Shown here: in pieces, positions 34,743-43,140 of the stretch
Layout of the letters: each line of letters starts with the position of its first letter
How positions within the stretch are numbered: the first letter of the stretch is position 1
Assembly: GCA_013215445.1 (NCBI GenBank)
Contig: JABSRA010000024.1
Location: 1-54,731 of the forward strand
Direction: 5' to 3'
DNA: 54,731 nt
Source: Oceanospirillaceae bacterium
GTDB lineage: Bacteria; Pseudomonadota; Gammaproteobacteria; Pseudomonadales; Balneatricaceae
Translations under genes and position numbers: made by a program
Notes under the pieces: generated by a model
Told to the model about the DNA's origin: nothing
The model's database searches: none
The model's input: only the letters and a program-made list of their open reading frames with translations

Positions 34743-35798
34743 ATGAATAATGACGAGCAAAACTCGATCGACAGCTCTTTGGAAGAAGCGCAAACCGATG
34801 CCATAAAACGCAGAGCCAAAGGCGAGTTTGTCCGAGGCGTGAGTGGCTTTCGCAGTGTCTTGGGTCAAGATCCTGACTTTCCTGCCCAACCCAATCGCTA
34901 TCATCTGTTTGTCGCATTAAACTGCCCGTGGTGTCATCGAGTGACCTTGGCGAGAAACATGCTCGGTTTAGAAACCAGTATCACTCTGGATGTGGCCTTT
35001 CCCAATCGAACCAACGATGACGACCCGACTGGCCCAAACTTGTGGGAATTTAACCCAGAGCGGATCGCCACCTTGACCGATGCTATATTGCCAGAGTGCA
35101 CGCTCGACACCGCCACCGGCCACAACATGCGTTTGGTAAAGCAAATATATGCCAGTGAAGGAGCCAATGAGGGCAGCGTACCTATTTTGTACGATAGGCA
35201 AACCAACAGGATTGTTAGCAACGAAAGTGCCGAGATCATCCGTATGCTCAACCGGCACGCAACGGCATTAGGTAGTGTCTTCAATGCTGCGGACCGACCT
35301 AACTTGTATCCTGAGGGAGCAAACAGCCAGCAGCGACGCGAAGAGATTGAGCATTTAAACAGACTGATTTACACCAATATTAATAATGGTGCCTATAAAG
35401 CCGGCTTTTCTTCCAACCAAACGATATATGCAGCGGCCTTTAAAGATTATTTCGCCGCACTTAGTTATTTAGAGAAACACCTTGCTGCTGACAATCGCCC
35501 CTTCCTCACTGGTGACACTTTCACCGAAGCTGATCTGCGCTTGTTCCCCACCCTCTACCGACATGACCCGGTCTACTATCTGCGGATGAAATTGAACGAC
35601 GCCAAAATTGTTGATTTCCCGCACCTATGGCGCTGGTTATGCAGAGTCTATGCTCTGCCCGGCGTTGCCAGTAGCAATTCACTCATCCACTGCCGACAGG
35701 GATATTTTGGCCGCTCTTGGAATAATGTAATACCACTGGGCCCAAGCCAACCTATGACTTACCCTGAGGCCTATCGACATCCAGAGCTGGCAAAATAA
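34743..35798 (+). CDS. Glutathionyl-hydroquinone reductase (YqjG/Xi-class GST)
   Basis: 351 residues. The active site NCPWCHRVTLARNMLGL has the nucleophilic Cys61; family members usually read CPWAHR, so C64 makes an extra CxxC pair. The DDPTGPNLWEFNP region, a SAEIIRMLN helix and FLTGDTFTEADLRLFPTL follow. It reduces glutathionyl-hydroquinones formed from quinones. It is 47 bases after the hemerythrin gene and likely in the same transcript. Confidence 0.9.
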   Translation: MNNDEQNSIDSSLEEAQTDAIKRRAKGEFVRGVSGFRSVLGQDPDFPAQPNRYHLFVALNCPWCHRVTLARNMLGLETSITLDVAFPNRTNDDDPTGPNLWEFNPERIATLTDAILPECTLDTATGHNMRLVKQIYASEGANEGSVPILYDRQTNRIVSNESAEIIRMLNRHATALGSVFNAADRPNLYPEGANSQQRREEIEHLNRLIYTNINNGAYKAGFSSNQTIYAAAFKDYFAALSYLEKHLAADNRPFLTGDTFTEADLRLFPTLYRHDPVYYLRMKLNDAKIVDFPHLWRWLCRVYALPGVASSNSLIHCRQGYFGRSWNNVIPLGPSQPMTYPEAYRHPELAK

Positions 35799-36182
35799 TT
35801 CGGCAATAGCCAATAGTAAGTCTGTTTGTGCTGTACAAATGCTAGCTAATGACCCATTACGCCCATTTTAACGGCGTTGCATAAAGTATTTTCAGAATTA
35901 AATAAGCGACTAGATCACTAGGGGGCTTATCACTTTTATCAAAAATTGCTCTGGATAGCCGGCCCACTCCCGTTAAATCAGCCAAATTGCAGAACTGCTA
36001 AAGACAGTGAATTCGCAGCATTAATATAATCTGAAGGGTATACGACTATTTCCTATATTTTGATATAGCGGCTAAATCTGGATTTAATCTGATACTTCCT
36101 CGACGGCATTTCGTCCACAATAAAATTTTATTGGCCTATTCCACGACAACAAATAACTTAGTTCAAAGAATCGAGGTGCACA
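35799..36182. other. Intergenic, promoter region of the kinase gene
   Basis: 384 AT-rich bases with no coding frame. GAGG lies 6 bases before the kinase ATG. No operator was recognised. Confidence 0.4.
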
Positions 36183-37328
36183 ATGGAGTCAACATCGTTT
36201 TTTGACAATGATAACTATATGCCACACGGTGTATGTTACTTATGGCAACCCGAAATTTTATGGACCACAGCCATATCTGATGTGGTCATTGCCCTCGCTT
36301 ATTTTTCCATTACCGCTGCAATGATAGTATTTGTGAAACGGCGCAAAGACTTGCCTCACCCCTGGTTTTTTATCCTGGCGGGCTCGATAATCTTTATTGC
36401 CTGTGGCTTATCCCATTTAGTTAGCGCCATTGTAATCTGGGAGCCTATTTACGGTATATCAGCAGTGGTCAAAGCAATCACCGCAGTCGCTTCGTTGACG
36501 ACTGGCATTGTGATCTGGTTGGTATTGCCTATTTTCCTCAAATTGCCTAGCCCAACCATGTTAAAAGTAAAAAATGAAGCGTTACAGTCATCGATTAAAA
36601 AATTAAATTTTGCTCAGGATCAACTGGTAGAATCCAAGAAAATGGCCTCTTTAGGGGGCTTAGTCACTGGCGTAGCCCATGAGATTAACACCCCGGTAGG
36701 TACCGCCGTGACAGCGGTGACACATTTGATTGATTTCACCGACAACTTGAAATTTCATCTTATGACAACGCCGATGTCGGATACAAAATTGGACCTTTTT
36801 CTAAAGGAAGTCACTACCTGCACCACCATGATTAATACAAATTTAAACAGAGCAGCTGATATTATTACCAGTTTTAAGCAAGTGGCTGTTGATCAGTCAG
36901 ACAAAAATATACGCTTGTATAACGCTAAAAAATATATTGATGGGGTGTTGATGAGCCTGAGACCAATGGCTGGACAAACACCCTATGAGATCACCCTGAG
37001 CTGCGATGAAGATATTGAAATTTATGGTGACCCGGGAGATGTGGCGCAAATTTTAACCAACTTGGTGGTTAATTCATTACAACATGGCCTTGATGGGAAG
37101 GCGCAGGGGCAGATTATTATAGAAGTTACCCAGCAAGACCAGACGATCTTGATCCATTATCAAGACAACGGTCGGGGGATGAATGCAAAGCAGCTGAAAC
37201 AACTTTATGACCCTTTTTATACCACAAAACGCGGTATAGGAAACAGTGGCTTAGGCATGCATATTATTTATAATATAGTGACACAATCACTACATGGATC
37301 TATAGATTGTATCAGTGATTTCCATTAA
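36183..37328 (+). CDS. Histidine kinase with ethylene-receptor-like membrane domain
   Basis: 381 residues. Residues about 17-120 form three membrane helices resembling the ethylene-binding domain of plant ETR1 and cyanobacterial Etr1: ISDVVIALAYFSI (D33, Y40, I43) and FIACGLSHL with C74-x3-H78, the positions of the Cu(I)-binding Cys65/His69 of ETR1. T44 replaces the usual Pro36. A coiled coil, the H-box GVAHEINTPVG, N-box NLVVNSLQHG, DNGRGM and GLGMHIIYNI follow. No GAF or receiver domain is present. The ATPase domain ends abruptly (SIDCISDFH) before its last strand, and the stop overlaps the convergent gene's stop. Confidence 0.88.
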   Translation: MESTSFFDNDNYMPHGVCYLWQPEILWTTAISDVVIALAYFSITAAMIVFVKRRKDLPHPWFFILAGSIIFIACGLSHLVSAIVIWEPIYGISAVVKAITAVASLTTGIVIWLVLPIFLKLPSPTMLKVKNEALQSSIKKLNFAQDQLVESKKMASLGGLVTGVAHEINTPVGTAVTAVTHLIDFTDNLKFHLMTTPMSDTKLDLFLKEVTTCTTMINTNLNRAADIITSFKQVAVDQSDKNIRLYNAKKYIDGVLMSLRPMAGQTPYEITLSCDEDIEIYGDPGDVAQILTNLVVNSLQHGLDGKAQGQIIIEVTQQDQTILIHYQDNGRGMNAKQLKQLYDPFYTTKRGIGNSGLGMHIIYNIVTQSLHGSIDCISDFH

Positions 37329-40300
37329 TTTTCCGTACTGCTTTCTCTCTGAATGATGAAATTAATCCGCGGTTTTTTGCAGGGTACAGTGCCACTGTCT
37401 AGCCATTGCTGGTTGGGGATATAATTATCCAACCAATTTGGCATTTCAGCTGCGGGCATAGGCCGGGCAATACCATAACCTTGTGCTGCCTCGCAGCCCA
37501 TTTTAAGTAGCATCAGACCGTGCTCTGTGGTTTCAACACCCTCTGCAATTACCTCTCGATTAAAGGAGCCTGCCAGCGCCAGCACCCCATCAATAATGGC
37601 ATAATCATCAGCATCATCAAGCATGTTTTTTACGAAGCTCTGGTCAATTTTAATCGTGCCAGCAGGTAAATTTCGCAGGTGAGTCAGTGAAGAATAACCG
37701 GTACCAAAATCATCCAGAGCTATATTCACCCCAAATTTTTCCCTACAGATAGTGAGAATACTGCGGATCGCATTTAGGTCGCCCAGTGCGCTGCTTTCCA
37801 ATATTTCTAATTGTAAATATTTGGCGTTTAGACCGGGGTGACCGGCCAAATTATTTTCAAGCTGGCTTAAAAATGATGGTGAGTGCAAGTGATAGGAAGA
37901 AATATTAACACTCACTTCAATAAATATTCCCATATTTTGCCATTGCACAATTCGTTTTAGTGCTTCACTAATAACCCAGTCACCGATCACAATTTCTAGC
38001 TCTGTATCTTCAATGATAGGCAAAAACTCAGCCGGTGGAATCAATCCTTGCTCTGGGTGTAATCTGCGAATCAACGCTTCAGCACCGAATACCTCTCCAG
38101 TCTTCATATTAACTTTTGGTTGGTAATATAAAGAAAACTCATTATTAGAAAAGGCTTGCTGTAACTCCTCAAGTTGATGGCGCTGCTGAATTCTTTGTTG
38201 ATTTTGCTCAGGATTAAACAGATGATAACGATTTTTACCTGCTAACTTGGCCTTGTACATCGAATGATCAGCATGACGCAATAAAGTGTCTAGATCGGCA
38301 TCATCAACAGGAAATAGCGTTACCCCAATGGACACAGTAATGGTAAAAATATGTCTATCAAGAGTATAAGGCTGAGCCAGTGAATATAGAATTCTTTGCA
38401 ACATAGCGTCGCAGTGCTCCAGTGATTCTAAGTCACCTAGCAGCAGGACAAATTCATCACCACCCTGGCGTGAAGCAGTATCGTCATCTCTGATACTGAT
38501 TCTGATCCGCTGGGCCACTTCGATGAGTAATTGGTCACCTATGTCATGCCCATAGTTATCATTAACCGGTTTGAAATTGTCCATATCAAGAAAACAAACG
38601 GCGAGTTGAGTGCCAGATTGTTTACTGTGCGCAATGGCTAAGGTAAATCGCTCTGCAAGCAGTGTGCGGTTAGGTAAAAGAGTGAGTTCATCATAGTGCG
38701 CCATAAACTCCAGTTTTTGTTGCTGTTGATTACTCTGGGTTATATCTGAGAATAAACAGACGTAGTGGAGCGTTACACCCGCATCATTGGTGAGTGCAGA
38801 CATGGAGAGGCGGGCTACGAAGTACTGGCCGTTTTTCTTGCTCATCCAGATCTCACCCTGCCAGTGCCCCTGCTCAATAAGCTCTTGCCACAGCTCCTCA
38901 AAGAAAGCAGGGCTGTGTCTATCAGACCTGAGGAGATTGGTTTTCTGGCCTATTATTTCACTCTGATGGTATCCAGTGAGACTGGCGAAAGCCGGATTAA
39001 CATCAACAATAACTCGAGATATATCAGCAATATAGATACCTTCATTAGTATTGCTAAAGACCCGAGAAGACAGCTGCAGCTTTTCATCTGACAGATTTCG
39101 TTCAATGGCTATTACACTCAGTTGAACGGCGAATTCAAGCAATTTAAAATCGTCTTCCGTGGGTACACTCGGAGTACGCTGGTAGATTGCAAAGGTGCCA
39201 AGCAGCTGCTTATTTGCGCCGATAATCGGCTCAGACCAACAGGCGGCTAACTGGGCTTTGGCAGCAAGTCCTTTTGCCTTAGCCCAATATGGGTGAGTTT
39301 GGATATCCTCGACAATCACTCTACTTTTTCTGAAAGCAGCCGTACCGCAACTGCCCACACCCTCAGCAATATTGGTACCGTCGATTGCTTTAATAAAATA
39401 ATCAGGCAGACTTACCGACACACCCGAATGAAGTTTTGTTCCCTGGGTATTTACTAAAAGCACGCTGCATAATGCGCCCACTTTTTCCTGCTCGATGAAT
39501 GTCCCTATCAGCTCTAGCGTCTTTTTTTGCGGCTCGCCTCGAAATAAACTCTCCAACACTGCGCTGCGGGCATGATCTCTTAGCTCTATCTGCTTGCGTA
39601 GTGAAATATCGGTATGAATGCCGGTACTGAGCAGTGGCTTATTATGCTTGTCCCACTGAGTGATTTCACCCACGGTATGTAGCCATAACCATTTTCCATC
39701 TTTAGTTTTCGCCCTATATTCCAACTCAAATGTCGAACCCGATTTCAGGCATTTTTTATAGAGGCTGAAGGCGGGTTTCCAGTCATCCGGATGCACATTT
39801 TGACGCCATTGTTTCAGGGTTGTGGTAAATTCAGATAACTGGTAACCGAGCAATTTCATATATTCATCGCTCAAACTAACCTCACCTGTCTGCACATTTA
39901 TCTCAAACCAGCCCTGTTTAGCAGACTTAAATGCCAATTCCTGGCGTTTGAAATTATTGTCGAGTGCTTTAGTGTGTTCCGATACCAACTCTTTAAGTGA
40001 TTGTTGACTGCCCTTGAAGCGCTTTATTGCTACCGCGGAAAAGGTTATTAATATCGAAAAAAGGAAGCCAAGCAGAGACATTAACCATATTGAACTGTTA
40101 TTAACCCAGCCAGTTTTGGGTGAAATTTTCAACAGCCAAGTTGCATCGGCGATTTTTATAACACTGACCACAGGGTTGGCTAATATTGCTGCTACTGAGC
40201 TTGCAAAAATTTCAGTTTTTCCGCTGTCTGGGTGAATACGTGATAGCTGATAGGCGAATCCAGCCTCTGCAAGATCGGCAAGTTTTGCCGTTTCAAGTAT

Positions 40301-40825
40301 TTGTGGAATACGCATTAAGACAGAAACGAAGCCCCAAAAATACTGCCCGCCGTCGGCACGGTGCAAATAAATTGGTAGTCGGCCAACGGCTCCAAGGCCA
40401 CCTTGTACAAGATCAAAAGGTCCTGCCAGGGATAATTTATGCCTATCTATGGCAGCAATAGCTTCTTTATTCTGATCAGTTGAAGAGAGTATATTATGCC
40501 CGATTGCATTTTCGTTCCCTGCTAAGGGCACAACGTATTGGACAATACCATCAGGGGCAAGTTGCAGAGCCGAGACGCTAGGGTAGAAAGGCAACATTTC
40601 AGTTGCAAGCTTAGTAAAACCTGTTGCATCGCCTTGTTGACTGCGGATCAGGGTGGCTAGTGGGAAAGTGGCAGATAATGCCTGATTGATATTACTCTCA
40701 ATTCGATTGACATAACGGTTAGCGGAGCTATGAATGGCTGCGTGCATTTGCTGTTGTTGATAACTATGCATGGCGTAAATGGTAACAACCGACAAAATAA
40801 TCGATACAGTCAAGACCATTAGCAC
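37325..40825 (-). CDS. CHASE-PAS-GAF-PAS-GGDEF-EAL cyclic-di-GMP protein
   Basis: 1166 residues from a GTG. A membrane helix near the start precedes a periplasmic CHASE domain (about 45-220; GHNILSSTDQNKEAIAAI) and a second helix at about 240-262. PAS (about 290-410), GAF (about 425-575) and PAS (about 590-700) follow. The GGDEF motif is intact (SRQGGDEFVLLL), as is the EAL domain (EALIRR, DDFGTGYSS, IAEGVETTEH). It could make or degrade cyclic-di-GMP in response to a periplasmic cue. In frame upstream, IRLKYRIFKKLKKSSS is preceded by AAGGAG, with ATC at 40873 in the start position, so the N-terminus may be longer. Confidence 0.93.
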   Translation of the reverse strand: MLMVLTVSIILSVVTIYAMHSYQQQQMHAAIHSSANRYVNRIESNINQALSATFPLATLIRSQQGDATGFTKLATEMLPFYPSVSALQLAPDGIVQYVVPLAGNENAIGHNILSSTDQNKEAIAAIDRHKLSLAGPFDLVQGGLGAVGRLPIYLHRADGGQYFWGFVSVLMRIPQILETAKLADLAEAGFAYQLSRIHPDSGKTEIFASSVAAILANPVVSVIKIADATWLLKISPKTGWVNNSSIWLMSLLGFLFSILITFSAVAIKRFKGSQQSLKELVSEHTKALDNNFKRQELAFKSAKQGWFEINVQTGEVSLSDEYMKLLGYQLSEFTTTLKQWRQNVHPDDWKPAFSLYKKCLKSGSTFELEYRAKTKDGKWLWLHTVGEITQWDKHNKPLLSTGIHTDISLRKQIELRDHARSAVLESLFRGEPQKKTLELIGTFIEQEKVGALCSVLLVNTQGTKLHSGVSVSLPDYFIKAIDGTNIAEGVGSCGTAAFRKSRVIVEDIQTHPYWAKAKGLAAKAQLAACWSEPIIGANKQLLGTFAIYQRTPSVPTEDDFKLLEFAVQLSVIAIERNLSDEKLQLSSRVFSNTNEGIYIADISRVIVDVNPAFASLTGYHQSEIIGQKTNLLRSDRHSPAFFEELWQELIEQGHWQGEIWMSKKNGQYFVARLSMSALTNDAGVTLHYVCLFSDITQSNQQQQKLEFMAHYDELTLLPNRTLLAERFTLAIAHSKQSGTQLAVCFLDMDNFKPVNDNYGHDIGDQLLIEVAQRIRISIRDDDTASRQGGDEFVLLLGDLESLEHCDAMLQRILYSLAQPYTLDRHIFTITVSIGVTLFPVDDADLDTLLRHADHSMYKAKLAGKNRYHLFNPEQNQQRIQQRHQLEELQQAFSNNEFSLYYQPKVNMKTGEVFGAEALIRRLHPEQGLIPPAEFLPIIEDTELEIVIGDWVISEALKRIVQWQNMGIFIEVSVNISSYHLHSPSFLSQLENNLAGHPGLNAKYLQLEILESSALGDLNAIRSILTICREKFGVNIALDDFGTGYSSLTHLRNLPAGTIKIDQSFVKNMLDDADDYAIIDGVLALAGSFNREVIAEGVETTEHGLMLLKMGCEAAQGYGIARPMPAAEMPNWLDNYIPNQQWLDSGTVPCKKPRINFIIQRESSTEN

Positions 40826-40873
40826 GCTGGATGATTTTTTAAGTTTCTTAAATATCCGATACTTGAGTCTGAT

Positions 40874-41127
40874 ATGCCACTCCTTAATAGCTGCGTTAAA
40901 GAATAATCATAGCTATATTGTACTACCCCTACCTTATACGCAACAAAACACCTAAAAAATCGATCCTAAGGTATCGGTGACGATGTTATATAAAAACACC
41001 TAGTGCACCTGCAGGCAGCGTCGTATTTTTACTGCCCAATTTTGCCCAAGCATGAACTTTTTCATCATGGGACTAAGGGAAGTGAGTGCTAGCATAGAAA
41101 TTAATGAATAGTTCATCAAAGAGATTC
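40874..41127. other. Intergenic, nothing recognised
   Basis: About 250 bases between the cyclic-di-GMP gene's possible extended start and the cation transporter gene. No coding frame or terminator was assigned. Confidence 0.35.
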
Positions 41128-41739
41128 TTATTCAGTTATTTTGCTTTCTTGCATGGAGATTCTGGCTTCGCTAATAATCGCTTTACTCGAATGTATAACC
41201 ACCAGGGCGATGAATGCTCCGATTGCCCAATCAGGCCAGGCGGCATTTAATTTACTGACTAAAACGGCTGAGATCATCACACCTATATTTGCCAGCATGT
41301 CATTACGTGAACATATCCAACTCGCTTTTAAGTTAATATCACCTTTGCGGAACTGATACAGCATCGCAAAACAGATCATGTTGACCGTCAGTGCCAATAA
41401 GCTAATAGAAACCATCAAATCAGTCTGTGGCTCACTCCCTTGATAGATGCGCCTAGCAACATCAAAAAGAACCAGCAAGCCTAACGAAAGCTGTAAGTAG
41501 CCGTTTAATAATGCCGCACGACCTTTGTAATATAAACTTCTACCAACGGCATACAAGCTGAGGGAATAAACGGCAGCATCGGCGAGCATGTCCAGCGAGT
41601 CGGCGAGTAGACCACTGGAATTGGCTAACCAACCCGCGATAAATTCAACCACAAACATAATGAAGTTAAGGATTAACACGATACATAGTAGTTTTCTTTC
41701 GGCAGCAGTTTTTGCTTCACCGGCACAGCAATTTGACAT
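41128..41739 (-). CDS. Cation diffusion facilitator-like metal transporter
   Basis: 203 residues, six hydrophobic segments. The transport site in helix 2 is D50-x3-D54 (LLADSLDMLADA). Helix 5 has C143-x3-D147 (ICSRNDMLANIG), where characterised zinc transporters such as YiiP have His-x3-Asp. The cytoplasmic C-terminal domain of usual CDF proteins (about 300 residues) is absent. A Cys pair (CC at 4-5) opens the protein. It is divergent from a MerR gene and has a MerR-type promoter, indicating thiophilic metal efflux. Confidence 0.85.
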   Translation of the reverse strand: MSNCCAGEAKTAAERKLLCIVLILNFIMFVVEFIAGWLANSSGLLADSLDMLADAAVYSLSLYAVGRSLYYKGRAALLNGYLQLSLGLLVLFDVARRIYQGSEPQTDLMVSISLLALTVNMICFAMLYQFRKGDINLKASWICSRNDMLANIGVMISAVLVSKLNAAWPDWAIGAFIALVVIHSSKAIISEARISMQESKITE

Positions 41740-41779
41740 AATAGGGAGCCCTCTATTGAATTATAGTACTAATCGTTGC

Positions 41780-41810
41780 ATCATAAACGTTCCAGTAACT
41801 GTAAGGTCAA
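41780..41810 (-). promoter_or_regulatory. MerR-type promoter with 19-base spacer and dyad operator
   Basis: On the minus strand: -35 TTGACC (41810-41805), a 19-base spacer and -10 TATGAT (41785-41780). The overlong spacer is the hallmark of MerR-activated promoters. The operator is a 21-bp imperfect dyad at 41787-41807 with arms ACCTTACAGT and ACTGGAACGT (8 of 10 positions symmetric). Confidence 0.85.
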
Positions 41811-41815
41811 GTGTT

Positions 41816-42220
41816 ATGCAAATTAGCCAGCTGGCTAAATTAGCCAATGTGCCGAGTAAGACTATTCGCTACTATGAAGAAATTGAGTTACTGCCTAAAG
41901 CGGTTAGAAATCACAACGGCTATCGAGAGTACAATGCTGGGGGTGTCGAATCCTTGATTTTTATAAGGCGCTGCCGGGAATTGAAAATACCCATCAAACA
42001 AATTAAAACCTTGATCCAAATGCAAGCCGATAAGAATTCATCTTGTGGGGAAGTGGATTCTCTAATTGAACAACAATTAGCTAAAGTGCGCCAGACAATC
42101 TCTGAATTAACCATGCTTGAAGCGACCCTCTATAAATTAGCTAAATCATGCTCAAATGATATTGTCGATAACTGTGAAATATTAAAAAAATTGCATAATA
42201 GTAATAATAATAATAGTTGA
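41816..42220 (+). CDS. MerR family metal-responsive regulator (ZntR/CadR-like)
   Basis: 134 residues. Helix-turn-helix ISQLAKLANVPSKTIRYYEE, wing HNGYREYN, dimer helix, then C77 (SSCGEV), C112 and C120. This matches the ZntR pattern (Cys79, Cys114/115, Cys124) except that one of the adjacent pair is Ser. It probably activates the divergent transporter gene on binding a divalent metal. The start is set by the MerR N-terminus; the upstream extension to 41588 runs through the promoter and the transporter gene. The tail is Asn rich. Confidence 0.9.
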   Translation: MQISQLAKLANVPSKTIRYYEEIELLPKAVRNHNGYREYNAGGVESLIFIRRCRELKIPIKQIKTLIQMQADKNSSCGEVDSLIEQQLAKVRQTISELTMLEATLYKLAKSCSNDIVDNCEILKKLHNSNNNNS

Positions 42221-42297
42221 ATGAATGCCGCTAGGGATGTGGGCTATCTATATTTAAAAGGGCCGTAGCGATGCGACTGAGCCAACACAGATGAGTT

Positions 42298-42822
42298 TTA
42301 TAACTTAGACTTCACCTGTTCCTTAACGAAGCTATTTAACTCAGAGATCGACCGAATCACAATGAGTGACTTGTGCGTCGATGTTGCTGTTAATTGGTCT
42401 AAGAAGTCATCATTCCAAAACTGCGGACAACGTTTTAACACTTTATAACTGGTGAACGTTCCTTTAATAATGGAGCAACCCGCTGGCCAACCTTCAGGTT
42501 TTACCAATAAGCCTTTTAGCAGTCGCTTGGTGACTAGCCAATAACTAACAACATAAGGTAAGTCTATATAAACTAAAGTATCAGCGGCCTCTAATCGTTG
42601 CTTAAAAGATTTCATGGGTCCTAGACCATCAATAATCCAACGATCCGCGGCCAGTATATTTTCATGTTCTCTGTCGTAAGTCTTTCGATCTACCCGATCA
42701 CCATTGTTTTTATATTCTATGGAATCTAAGGGGTGCAAGGGGATTGCGGTCGCTGCCGCCAGATTTTTACTCAGCGTAGACTTACCGCTGCCGGGCTTAC
42801 CAAAAACGGCTATTTTTTTCAT
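42298..42822 (-). CDS. P-loop kinase-like protein (adenylate kinase/FlaR type)
   Basis: 174 residues opening with MKKIAVFGKPGSGKSTLSK (Walker A). A PLDSIEYK strand, WIIDGLG and YIDLPYVVSYWLVTKRLL follow, as in the topology-modulation FlaR group of small NTP kinases. The true substrate is unknown. GGAGG precedes the ATG at 42822; the upstream extension is unsupported and covers a terminator. Confidence 0.82.
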   Translation of the reverse strand: MKKIAVFGKPGSGKSTLSKNLAAATAIPLHPLDSIEYKNNGDRVDRKTYDREHENILAADRWIIDGLGPMKSFKQRLEAADTLVYIDLPYVVSYWLVTKRLLKGLLVKPEGWPAGCSIIKGTFTSYKVLKRCPQFWNDDFLDQLTATSTHKSLIVIRSISELNSFVKEQVKSKL

Positions 42823-42855
42823 ACTACCTCCATGCTGGCTAGAGGCAGATAGACA

Positions 42856-42878
42856 AAACCCGCCTCTTGGGCGGGTTT
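42856..42878 (-). terminator. Rho-independent terminator
   Basis: A perfect 9-bp stem, AAACCCGCC and GGCGGGTTT, with a 5-base loop. On the minus strand it ends in TTTTG. It lies 34 bases before the P-loop kinase gene and about 260 bases after the pilin-fusion gene, so it probably ends that gene's transcript. Confidence 0.8.
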
Positions 42879-43140
42879 GACAACTTAACAACGCATCAAA
42901 AAGCCCACCATTGTTTTGGAATGATGATAATTCGAGCGATTAGTTGCGTAAGATTTATATTCATGACCCTACCTTAATCAGTGGCAATAATAATGTCAAC
43001 TACCCAGCGGATGACAAGTTTTCTCGCCTGCACTGTGCATAATCAAAGCCCTTGGAAATCCAGGTAAATTTATAGTCAACAGGCACAGAGCCAAGGGGCA
43101 TCACTTTGTTACTGGCAATGCCCGTGACTCTGCTTGTTTA

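Noticed and set aside
41588..41815. 76-codon N-terminal extension of the MerR frame
   Set aside because: It runs antisense through the transporter gene and the MerR promoter; the MerR helix-turn-helix begins at the ATG at 41816.
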